From contig CAAGEG010000069.1 in assembly GCA_900768785.1 (NCBI GenBank), forward strand, positions 1 through 48,363: a DNA stretch of 48,363 bases. Direction: 5' to 3'. The translations under genes and the position numbers were made by a program. Each line of letters starts with the position of its first letter. Within the stretch, counting starts at the first letter, position 1. Below the pieces are notes generated by a model. It did no database searches and had not been told where the DNA came from. It worked only from the letters and a program-made list of their open reading frames with translations. Shown here in pieces: positions 36,265 to 43,805 of this stretch. The DNA is from an uncultured Prevotella sp. GTDB lineage: Bacteria > Bacteroidota > Bacteroidia > Bacteroidales > Bacteroidaceae.

Positions 36265-38022
36265 TTATCTTATTATTCCGGCTTTTATTTTTATGCTATC
36301 AGCAACGGTTGGTCCGTTGTTTTCCCATATGTTGCATGGTCCGTTAGCATTCTTAAGATATTTTTCGCTTGGTGTCCAGTTGTTTCTTACCGTTATACAC
36401 GATGAGCCTTCGTCTGTGTAAAGATAGAACCAATGGTGTGGGTCGTGGGCATAAGTTGGAGAATAGATATCTCTTACCACATTGTTTTGTATGAACGAAT
36501 GTGGTTGTGAACCAAGTGTATATATTCCGGCTGTGTCGTACATGTGTTTGGCATAGTGGTGAATAAGATTGGCTTCAACAAGGTTGTTTGACATAGAGCA
36601 CACTTGTTGGTTCCATCCCCAACCCATGCTGATGCCGGTATAAGACACTTCGCTTATTTCGTTGTGACATATTTTGATGTCTTTTACAAATCCAGCTCCG
36701 ATACCTACGCATCCCCAGTCTTCGTTTGTGACATCAGTAATGGTGTTGTTGTATATAGAAAGTCCTGTACAAATTATTTTGCTGTCTGAAGGATTGTATG
36801 GCAGATGCGCTTCGTGAGCTTCCGGACCAAAGCTGCCTGCCAATATGCCGTTGCCTCCGATGTCTCTTAATGTGCAACTTTCTATAGAGCCTCCTTTTAT
36901 ATAAGTATGGTAGTCTATGCCTGTTGAAGCCAAATGGTTGAATGTACAGTTCTTGAAAGTCACATTTTCGGCACAGTTTATGCTTATGGCAGCTGCCGGA
37001 CGTCCAACCCATCCTTGATTGTCGAGTTTGTGGTCTCCGTTGGGCCTTATCATCTTTGGTCTGAGTTTATAGGCTTCAATCATATACATTCCTGCTTGCA
37101 GGGGTGCATGACCGCTTAAAGATGGTCTCATCCATGTGGAATAGGCAAATTCTATACCTTCAAATGTAACTCCTTTAACCATGTTGTCGGGAGTGCCTTC
37201 AACTTTTACTAATGTCTCCATAGCCGGCACTTCAACATCGGCTGTTTGCAGGTTCTCGCCTTTGCGTGGTATGTAGTAAACTTTTCTTGCTCTAATGTCA
37301 AGAAACCATTCGCCTTCTTTGTCAAGCAGTTCTTTTGCGTTTGAGAGATAAAAAGCTGAGTTATGACCGTCTTTGGTTATCATAGGTGATGGCCAGGGGT
37401 GCATGAAGTGTATATGACTCTCCGGTTGGTGGAATGCCACTTCGGCACTATCTCCCATTATTTTTATGCTTTTTATTCGAAGGTTTGCAACACACCACAT
37501 TTCGTGTATTACCATCTCGGCATAAGGGGCATTAACAATTTTTCTTACGGCTTTGGCTGGGACATATAACACTTCTTTTTGCTTGTCTATGTTCGTTATT
37601 CTGAACATGTCGTTAAAGTCTTCCACGTCTCTTGCTCTTATGGCTTTTTGTCCGTTTACATAAAGTTGTCTGAACTCAAGTGGGTGTCCGTTAAAGTCGG
37701 GCACATCGGCAACAAAGTATTTGCCTTGTTTTTTCCACCCCGAAATTTTTATTCCACCATTAATTATAGCCCCACCTTCAGACATTATTTTTATGCCGTT
37801 GTCTTCCGGTCTTACTATTATAGGTTGGTTTAGTCGGTATGTGCCTTCTGCGAGTTTAATACGAATGTTTTCCGCACCATTTAGTCTTCTCTCTTCTCTT
37901 GCTTGTTGAAGAGCTTTTTCAATGGTGTATGCACCGGGTTTTACGAAGATATCGGTTGCAAGGGTGTTAATGGCTATAAACGAAGCCATTATTGAAGATA
38001 TTAATATTCTGCAGGTATCCAT
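36265..38022 (-). CDS. Secreted right-handed parallel beta-helix protein, GH141-like
   Basis: 585 residues from the ATG that opens a signal peptide (MDTCRILISSIMASFIAINT); an upstream start would add 11 residues. The first 300 residues include FRQLYVNGQKAIRARD, typical of GH141-related beta-helix enzymes, followed by repeated short strands of the parallel beta-helix (ENVTFKNCTFNHLASTGID, SIESCTLRDIGGNGI, LSIYNNTITDV, KICHNEISEVSYTGISMGW). GH141 includes an alpha-L-fucosidase acting on rhamnogalacturonan II and a xylanase, so terminal deoxysugar removal is plausible. The gene overlaps the end of GH127 by 22 nt and precedes the MFS gene by 18 nt. Confidence 0.68.
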   Translation of the reverse strand: MDTCRILISSIMASFIAINTLATDIFVKPGAYTIEKALQQAREERRLNGAENIRIKLAEGTYRLNQPIIVRPEDNGIKIMSEGGAIINGGIKISGWKKQGKYFVADVPDFNGHPLEFRQLYVNGQKAIRARDVEDFNDMFRITNIDKQKEVLYVPAKAVRKIVNAPYAEMVIHEMWCVANLRIKSIKIMGDSAEVAFHQPESHIHFMHPWPSPMITKDGHNSAFYLSNAKELLDKEGEWFLDIRARKVYYIPRKGENLQTADVEVPAMETLVKVEGTPDNMVKGVTFEGIEFAYSTWMRPSLSGHAPLQAGMYMIEAYKLRPKMIRPNGDHKLDNQGWVGRPAAAISINCAENVTFKNCTFNHLASTGIDYHTYIKGGSIESCTLRDIGGNGILAGSFGPEAHEAHLPYNPSDSKIICTGLSIYNNTITDVTNEDWGCVGIGAGFVKDIKICHNEISEVSYTGISMGWGWNQQVCSMSNNLVEANLIHHYAKHMYDTAGIYTLGSQPHSFIQNNVVRDIYSPTYAHDPHHWFYLYTDEGSSCITVRNNWTPSEKYLKNANGPCNIWENNGPTVADSIKIKAGIIR

Positions 38023-40139
38023 ACTGTCATTTCGCTTTTTCCTCTGTTGCCCCAAGCGTAGTAGGGTATAAGGCGTATCTTTTGTGTTTTCTTGTCTTTG
38101 CTTACTTCACGATAGAGTGTTTTTGTCCACTCGCTTTCAGTTCTGTTTACTACTTCTGTTTCAAGTGCTGTTATTGTTGCACCTTCAATAGTAGTCTTTA
38201 CAGGAGTGAATTTGGCGTTCAAGGGGATAGTGATGTTGTCTATGTCGGCTCCGTTGATATCGTTACTTTCAAGGCAATAGATTATCGGTCCTCTTTGCAC
38301 GGCTATTTGTCCTCTACATTCTTCAACAAGCGGATTTGCCTCCATGAGTTTTGTTTCCATAGGCATATCAAGAGTTATCACGTCTCCTTTTGCCCATTCT
38401 CTTTTTATGGTAAGATATTTTCCTCCTTTGTCAGAATTTATTGCAAGCGCTTGTCCTTTTTTGTTGTTTACGGTTATTTGCGCCTTATCTGCCCATTGTG
38501 GTATTCTGAGGTTAAGGTCAAAGGTTTTTTTGCCTTTGAGTTTTGTAATTTTTATTATTACCTTGCCTTCCCAAGGGTAGTCGGTTTGCTGCTCAATCTC
38601 TATGTCTCCTATTCCTTTTATTTGTGTTTGAAGGATGTTGGCACCATAGAGGTTTACATATATGCTGCCGTTGTTGCCAATGGTGTAGGCATAGTCTTGT
38701 GTTTCGCAAAGTGTTCTAAGAGTGTTTGGAGGGCAGCAGAAGCAGCTAATATATTCGGTTCGTTCTTTCGGCCACCTTAGTTTGTATGGTAATTCGTCTG
38801 ACATTCTCAGGGGGTTGGTGTAGAAATATTTTTTGCCGTCAAGACTTATACCGCACAATATGCTGTTATAGAAGCAGTTTTCCACCAAGTCGGCATATTT
38901 GGCATCTGCCGTAGCGAGCAACATGCGCCAGTTCAACAACATGTTTCCTATGTTTGCGCAAGTCTCGTTGTGTGCTGTTGATTGTGGCAACTGGTATGGT
39001 CTGCCATAGCTTTGATGCACTTTTTGCACGTTGTCGGGTTTATAGTCTGTTCCATCGGGTGATGTGCCGTCGTACAGAGCTCCGCAAGCTCCGTTAATAT
39101 ACATCTTTCTATATACTATATCATCCCATATTGACGATAGGTTTTTCATGAGTTGTTGTTCTCCTTGTTCCAAATAGAGGTCTGCCACTCCTGCATACAG
39201 GTAATTGGCTCTTACCGAGTGTCCTAATGCTTGATATTGTTGGCGGAAAGGAATTCTGTCTTGATTGTCGTCGGTTCCGTTTTCCACTCTGCCTCTGATG
39301 TCTATGAGTCCTTGTGCTGTATTGAGATAGCGAGGGTTGCCTGTCTCTCTGTATATTTCAGCCATAGCCATATAGTGTGATGGACACACGGCGTTGCGTG
39401 CTAATTCGTCGGGGTTGTTTTCATAAAAGCCGCAGAGAAAATCGGCTGCTTTCACGGCACAATCAAAGAGTGTGGTCTTTCCTGTTGCTCTTTTGTGTAT
39501 TATGCCTGCTGTGATGAGGTGTCCTAAGTTGTAGGTCTCAAAGTTCAGTCTGTTGCCGAAGGCTCCGTCTTTGCCTGATCCTACTTTTGTTCCTATGGTT
39601 TCATTTTCTTTGGCTTCGTCTTGAAGGACTTTGTTGTTTAGTTCGGCAATAATTACAGGTGTGTGTAGATAGCCGTCGGGTCTTTGCGCTTTGGCTATAA
39701 GTCTTATCACTTCATCCATTATCTTGCCCAGTTCAGGGTCTTTGTTTACGGCATATACGGCAGCAACTGCTTCCAGCCATTTATAGAAGTCGCCATCGTG
39801 GAAGGGGGGGCCGTGTCTTTTGCCTTTTTTCTCTCCTGCGGCTATGAGGAAGTTGTTGTAAGAGTGTCCTTTATCCGATTTCCAAGTCTCCCACATGCTT
39901 TGTATGGATGTGTTGCTGAAGATGTTGAAACGTTCTCCCCAGAATCCTCCGGTCCATTTTACCGCCGTTATGGGTGTGGCGTTCATTATGGCAAACTTGC
40001 TGTTTTGTGTGTCAGTAATGCCGTCGTTGCCGGCTGTAACTGTTAGAGGTAGCAAGACTGTTATAGTCATTATTATACTAACAATAATGTTTCTGTTTTG
40101 TCTTGTTGTACTCTGTCTTATGATGTTTCTCTTTTGCAT
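38001..40139 (-). CDS. GH127 beta-L-arabinofuranosidase family enzyme
   Basis: 712 residues with a basic N-terminus and an export segment (about 17-36, ending VTAG). Retaining cysteine-dependent glycosidase. The metal and catalytic set is intact: Glu392 and Cys394 in HNETCANIGN, Cys468 and Cys469 in CFCCPPNT; by analogy with HypBA1 (Glu338, Cys340, Cys417, Cys418), Cys468 is the nucleophile. The (alpha/alpha)6 barrel also shows HDGDFYKWLEA and AQRPDGYLHT. Family members remove beta-L-arabinofuranose, and one paralogue acts on aceric acid of rhamnogalacturonan II. It lies 47 nt after DUF3826 and overlaps the beta-helix gene. Confidence 0.88.
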   Translation of the reverse strand: MQKRNIIRQSTTRQNRNIIVSIIMTITVLLPLTVTAGNDGITDTQNSKFAIMNATPITAVKWTGGFWGERFNIFSNTSIQSMWETWKSDKGHSYNNFLIAAGEKKGKRHGPPFHDGDFYKWLEAVAAVYAVNKDPELGKIMDEVIRLIAKAQRPDGYLHTPVIIAELNNKVLQDEAKENETIGTKVGSGKDGAFGNRLNFETYNLGHLITAGIIHKRATGKTTLFDCAVKAADFLCGFYENNPDELARNAVCPSHYMAMAEIYRETGNPRYLNTAQGLIDIRGRVENGTDDNQDRIPFRQQYQALGHSVRANYLYAGVADLYLEQGEQQLMKNLSSIWDDIVYRKMYINGACGALYDGTSPDGTDYKPDNVQKVHQSYGRPYQLPQSTAHNETCANIGNMLLNWRMLLATADAKYADLVENCFYNSILCGISLDGKKYFYTNPLRMSDELPYKLRWPKERTEYISCFCCPPNTLRTLCETQDYAYTIGNNGSIYVNLYGANILQTQIKGIGDIEIEQQTDYPWEGKVIIKITKLKGKKTFDLNLRIPQWADKAQITVNNKKGQALAINSDKGGKYLTIKREWAKGDVITLDMPMETKLMEANPLVEECRGQIAVQRGPIIYCLESNDINGADIDNITIPLNAKFTPVKTTIEGATITALETEVVNRTESEWTKTLYREVSKDKKTQKIRLIPYYAWGNRGKSEMTVWIPAEY

Positions 40140-40186
40140 AGATTAAAGATTGTTTCGTTTCTATTTAAGGTGTTGTTTTGCGTTGT

Positions 40187-40852
40187 TTAGAGTTTTTCTC
40201 CTCTGGCTTCAACTCGCTTTTTCCATTCTTCTCGTTCTTTGGTCAGGTTGTAGCCTCTTTTTGAGAGATAGTTGTTTATTCTGCCTTTATATTTGCCGAA
40301 GGTTTCGTGTTTCTTCTTGCTGCTTTCGGCATCTATGGCATATTCTCTTGCTTCTTTGAGCCATGCGAGGATTTGGGTTTTCTCTTCTTCTTTCAACGTT
40401 GGTATCATGTCCAGCTGTGCTTTGTATGTAACATTCACCACGTTGTAGGTCATCACGTCTTTTACTTTCTCTATCTCCGTATCGTTAAGGAAGAGCGACA
40501 GATTAGCCAAGAATCCGAAATGTGAACGATAGAGCTTTTTGTCTTTGCTGTTTTCTGCTTCTTCAATAGCTTTTTGTTTGGCTTCTCCTGTGAGTGTTGA
40601 GGCTGCCTTTTTCAGGGAGTCTCGCTCCGTGTATATGTCGTTAAGCACGAAATATCTGTTGGCGATGATGTTTCTCACTTGTGTCCCTTTGTCTGTGCCT
40701 GTGATATTCAGCTCATTAGTAACTTTTTCGGCTCTTTTTATAATGTTTTTCACATATTCGGCATCTCTTCCTGCTTCGTCAAGAGGTATGTTTTGTGCAC
40801 TCAGAGCACCCGCTGCAAATAATGATACAAAGATAATTAAAACTTTTTTCAT
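40187..40852 (-). CDS. DUF3826 family exported protein
   Basis: 221 residues; signal peptide 1-19 (MKKVLIIFVSLFAAGALSA). The mature protein is charged and almost wholly alpha-helical, with repeated heptad-like stretches (about 30-110 and 150-215), matching the DUF3826 family, which occurs in plant-glycan loci of Bacteroidota without a known function. There is no catalytic motif that I recognise; an accessory or chaperone-like role is possible. Its ATG overlaps the stop of the upstream isomerase-like gene by 4 nt (ATGA), so the two are translationally coupled. Confidence 0.75.
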   Translation of the reverse strand: MKKVLIIFVSLFAAGALSAQNIPLDEAGRDAEYVKNIIKRAEKVTNELNITGTDKGTQVRNIIANRYFVLNDIYTERDSLKKAASTLTGEAKQKAIEEAENSKDKKLYRSHFGFLANLSLFLNDTEIEKVKDVMTYNVVNVTYKAQLDMIPTLKEEEKTQILAWLKEAREYAIDAESSKKKHETFGKYKGRINNYLSKRGYNLTKEREEWKKRVEARGEKL

Positions 40853-41706
40853 TGTAGTATTTCTTTTAGGTATTTTACATTTTCGCCATAGTTTTTCTTT
40901 ATATTTCTCACGTCTGTCGTGTCTCGGCTTCTTTCAACAAAGAGCCAACCGCTCCAACCGATTTTGTCTAAGGCTTTTTTTATTTTTTTCATGTTTATCT
41001 GCTTGTCATTGCGCAACAACACTCCGTCGGTATTGGTTGCATGAAAGGCACAAATGCGATGACTGCCAAGCTGTTTTATTTCTTTCTCTATGTTGCGCTT
41101 GTGTTCTATTGCTGTTTGGAACTTATAGAAAATCTTTATGCCTTCAGAGCCTATTTCTTCCAGTAATCTGATGTTTCCCTCTGCATCCAACGGGGTGTCT
41201 ATGCCGATAACAACGTCTTTTGCGGCTGCCATGTCGCCAATCTCTCGCAACCGCCAAACGATTTGTTGCCTTATTTCAGGGTTTCCCGACCATTCGTTTC
41301 CACTACCTCCAAGTGGTAGAAATGCTGTCGTCACACCAAATTTCTGCATCGTGTCAAGACAGTCTTGTATCAACCAACGCCAACTGTCTTTTTTCAACAG
41401 GTTCTGTCCGTAAAATCCCGACATGGCGATGGCTCCTATCTCTATTTGAAAACTGTCTGCATGGTGCTTGAAGGTGTCAACCATTCGGCTGTCACGCATT
41501 TTGTTGTCAAACGAGATACGCTTGCCTAAGCCGCCCATATCCATTTCAAGTCCGTCACATCGCAGTTCTTTAGCCAACTTAAACTCACCTAATTTTTGGC
41601 GTTTAAGCACCATCCAATCACAAACACCTATTTTATATCTTGGTTGTGAAAATACTAACGAGGGCAAAATACAGCCCAGAAAGATAAATAATAATGATTT
41701 TTTCAT
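40849..41706 (-). CDS. Exported sugar isomerase/epimerase-like TIM barrel
   Basis: 285 residues from the ATG that opens a signal peptide (MKKSLLFIFLGCILPSLVFS); the longer upstream frame begins before the likely transcription start and is rejected. Xylose isomerase-like (AP endonuclease 2) TIM barrel: YKIGVCDWMVL, CDGLEMDMGG, FGVTTAFLPLGGSG, DVVIGIDTPLDAEG, ICAFHATNTDGVL, GWLFVERSRD. Metal-binding acidic and His positions of the family are partly recognisable (Glu/Asp at strand ends, His in CAFH). Secreted members are common in Bacteroidota but their reaction is mostly unknown. It is the first gene of the hydrolase operon. Confidence 0.78.
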   Translation of the reverse strand: MKKSLLFIFLGCILPSLVFSQPRYKIGVCDWMVLKRQKLGEFKLAKELRCDGLEMDMGGLGKRISFDNKMRDSRMVDTFKHHADSFQIEIGAIAMSGFYGQNLLKKDSWRWLIQDCLDTMQKFGVTTAFLPLGGSGNEWSGNPEIRQQIVWRLREIGDMAAAKDVVIGIDTPLDAEGNIRLLEEIGSEGIKIFYKFQTAIEHKRNIEKEIKQLGSHRICAFHATNTDGVLLRNDKQINMKKIKKALDKIGWSGWLFVERSRDTTDVRNIKKNYGENVKYLKEILQ

Positions 41707-41765
41707 AATACTAAGACGTAAAAGTACATAAAAAGTACCCGCGCTACATGCTATATAATCTTTTA

Positions 41766-41773
41766 CAAAGATA
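41766..41773 (-). promoter_or_regulatory. -7 box of the hydrolase operon promoter
   Basis: On the minus strand, TATCTTTG, a full match to TAnnTTTG, 59 nt upstream of the first ATG. The -33 region has only TTTC at a spacing of 20, not TTTG, so the promoter may need an activator. The palindrome at 41805-41817 lies just upstream of the -33 region. Confidence 0.55.
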
Positions 41774-41804
41774 GTCATTTTAGTTGAAATATGGAAATGT
41801 ATTA

Positions 41805-41817
41805 TGACAAAATGTCA
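41805..41817. promoter_or_regulatory. Palindrome upstream of the operon promoter
   Basis: TGACAAAATGTCA: TGACA and TGTCA around AAA. Its centre is about 42 nt upstream of the -7 box, a typical activator position next to a weak -33 element. The binding protein is unknown. Confidence 0.4.
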
Positions 41818-41825
41818 AAACCTTT

Positions 41826-42148
41826 ATGCCTAAAGTGCAATATATCTTAATATGTACCTCCTTTCGGGCTGACGTCTGTAAAAGCGTAGATGTTTGCAAA
41901 GCAACCGAGCCTTTCCTGCTCCCGAAGCCATACCGGAGTTCACTTCCACATGGGTTTGTAACACGTGCGGAACAGGGAAGAGAAATTCATATTTACTACT
42001 TTATTACAAAGAGGCGAATTTATCTGATGCACACAGTCGCGATCTCTTCCCCTACAAGGTGACGGCTGAACTGTATCAAGCGCAAAAAGACTTAAAAGTC
42101 AACCTCGTAGAGGGAAGTGGATTGAACCTTAACCCTACTGCATGTTAA
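41826..42148 (+). pseudogene. Possible decayed coding remnant
   Basis: Two overlapping frames of 78 and 84 codons (41826-42062 and 41894-42148) run in different phases and neither has a recognised domain. The stretch is richer in G+C than its surroundings and the second frame has a protein-like tail before its TAA. This could be a frameshifted remnant of the gene that once preceded the DUF3987-type stub, or simply non-coding. I cannot choose between them. Confidence 0.2.
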
Positions 42149-42158
42149 CATTTTTTAA

Positions 42159-42307
42159 GTGACAGTGTGACAGTGTGACAATTAAAAAAAAAGGGGTGTA
42201 CCCCTTCCTTACAACTCTATAACTACTTAATAATTAAATAGTTATATATAATATATAGGAGTGGCATCCCCTTAAAAACAAACTGTCACAACTGTCACAC
42301 TGTCACA
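42159..42307. repeat. TGTCAC-type inverted repeats with a central hairpin
   Basis: Three phased GTGACA-type units at 42159-42180 face three TGTCAC units at 42284-42307; the two arms are inverted copies differing by about one base, 103 bp apart. Between them are a hairpin AAGGGG-TGTA-CCCCTT (42191-42206) and an extremely AT-rich block (42207-42258). The arrangement ends 40 nt before the DUF3987-type stub. It looks like an iteron-like or regulator-binding region inherited from a mobile element. Confidence 0.6.
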
Positions 42308-42345
42308 AACACCAAACGTTTAATAATGTAAAATATTGAATAATA

Positions 42346-42750
42346 ATGAGTTATAATATATTTTCAGTTACCAAGCCTGCCATGCCAAAGGTACCAAAAA
42401 CGGCAAAAATAATAGATTTAGTGCTCAAAAACGTGTCATCTGACATGCGTGAACCCCTTGTTCCGTTGCTATTTCCTCTTCTTGGTAGTCGCATTTCGGA
42501 CGCAAAATTTCTCTATACCGACCACAGATATAAGGATTTGTGTGGCGAAATGGCACATTTGGTTGCCGATTCGGGCGCTAACAAAGGTCAATTCGGCACT
42601 CTTGTGGAACAGATAAACGGCGATTTGCGTGCGCATGACTATGAAGTCTTGGAAAATCTTGCGGCTTATAATAAAAGAATAAAGACCATTTCCGCCAACA
42701 AGGAGAAGCCCGAACGCCCGGACACACCACCAACAGTCACACGAGAGTGA
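42346..42750 (+). pseudogene. N-terminal stub of a DUF3987-type (primase/helicase-like) protein
   Basis: 134 codons. The segment LLFPLLGSRISDAKF, then CGEMAHLVADSGANKG, then a tail RIKTISANKEKPERP resembles the beginning of DUF3987 proteins of Bacteroidales (FPALGAHL...F-Y-D, a glycine/lysine-rich nucleotide-loop-like stretch, then KGANKDKPQRPE). Full proteins are roughly 600-800 residues; here the frame stops at TGA right after this region and no continuation is visible in any frame downstream. I infer a truncated remnant of a mobile or phage-like gene. It could still be expressed as a short protein. Confidence 0.6.
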
Positions 42751-42787
42751 AGGCTTAGCCAACTATATTACAGCACGCAGAAATAAT

Positions 42788-42931
42788 AAATATTAAACTT
42801 ACAACACGTAAATATAATCATTATTAAGCCTGAAAAGCATCATTATTAATCCAAAACAGCAAATTATTAATCCTAAACAGCATAATTATCAAGCTTAAAT
42901 AGCCTATTCTCACAGCATAAGTAATGTGTTT
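42788..42931. repeat. Phased 22-bp palindromic repeat array C (diverged)
   Basis: About seven units with cores starting near 42788, 42810, 42832, 42853, 42875, 42897 and 42919, spacing 21-22 bp. Examples are AAACAGCATAATT (42875), AAATAGCCTATTC (42897) and AAGTAATGTGTTT (42919). The 42897 unit differs by only two bases from the array A core at 9446 when flanks are included. It lies in the gap between the DUF3987-type stub and the MBL-fold gene; no gene is seen in 42751-43027. Confidence 0.6.
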
Positions 42932-43027
42932 GCAATAACGAAAACGCAAACAAGTGCTTCACAACATAGTCGTAAAAACACCTGTCATAAGTATCACGAG
43001 CAACGGATATTATTGTTTCTCATGGAT

Positions 43028-43789
43028 TTATATTTCTATTTTGAGGTTGTCGTAAGCGAGAGTTATGCCTTCGGGCAGAGCTTCACACACATCGGCATGA
43101 AGCCCCATGTCGTGACATATGTGCGTGAAATAAGTCATTTGAGCCCCAATTCTACGAGCAAAAGCCACCGCTTCGTCAACACATAAATGCGAATGATGTA
43201 ATGGCTCAAAGCGAAGAGCATTTACAACAAGCGTTTTAACACCTTTAAGGAACGACAGTTCGTAATCGTCAATAGTCTTCATATCAGTTACATAAGCCAA
43301 ATTACCGATACGAAAGCCTAATATCGGCAGTTTGTCGTGCATCACACGGAAGGGCAGAATATTGATATCACCCACAATTAATTGTTTGTGAGGTGCTATC
43401 TCATGAAGATTTATCTTTGGCACGCCCGGATAGAGCGTATCGGCAAAACAATACGGCAACATCTGTTGCAGACCCTTACAGCAAAGGTAATCGCCATAGA
43501 CATTTATATCACCCAACTTACAAAGCGGTCGCACATCGTCCATACCACCTACATGGTCATAGTGAGCATGTGTAACAAGTAACGCATCTATACGTTTGAA
43601 TTCCTGGTGCATCATCTGCTCGCGAAAATCGGGACCGCTATCGATAACTACCCTTGTGGTCTCGGTATCAATCATAACCGATGAACGCAACCTGTGGTCA
43701 TGCGGGTCCTTGCTTTGACACACTTTACACTTACAGCCAATCACCGGCACACCATTAGACGTGCCCGTACCCAAAAAGGTAAGACGCAT
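43028..43789 (-). CDS. MBL-fold metallohydrolase, PhnP-like
   Basis: 253 residues, cytoplasmic. Metallo-beta-lactamase fold phosphodiesterase group: N-terminal FLGTGTSNGVPVIGC, a CKCKVC cysteine cluster (structural zinc as in PhnP), metal motif THAHYDHVGG, then MHDKLP and YVTDMK, and a C-terminal FTHICHD His. All di-metal ligands are present. Substrate is unknown; PhnP itself cuts cyclic phosphodiesters, and related proteins act in lipoate or phosphonate metabolism, none of which is visible here. It starts 16 nt after murB ends and is probably co-transcribed with it and the DUF4348 gene. Confidence 0.85.
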   Translation of the reverse strand: MRLTFLGTGTSNGVPVIGCKCKVCQSKDPHDHRLRSSVMIDTETTRVVIDSGPDFREQMMHQEFKRIDALLVTHAHYDHVGGMDDVRPLCKLGDINVYGDYLCCKGLQQMLPYCFADTLYPGVPKINLHEIAPHKQLIVGDINILPFRVMHDKLPILGFRIGNLAYVTDMKTIDDYELSFLKGVKTLVVNALRFEPLHHSHLCVDEAVAFARRIGAQMTYFTHICHDMGLHADVCEALPEGITLAYDNLKIEI

Positions 43790-43805
43790 AATAAAACAAA
43801 AACTC

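Noticed and set aside
36265..38055. Longer start of the beta-helix gene (MGQQRKKRNDSM...)
   Set aside because: The internal ATG 33 nt later gives a clean signal peptide and a smaller overlap with GH127.
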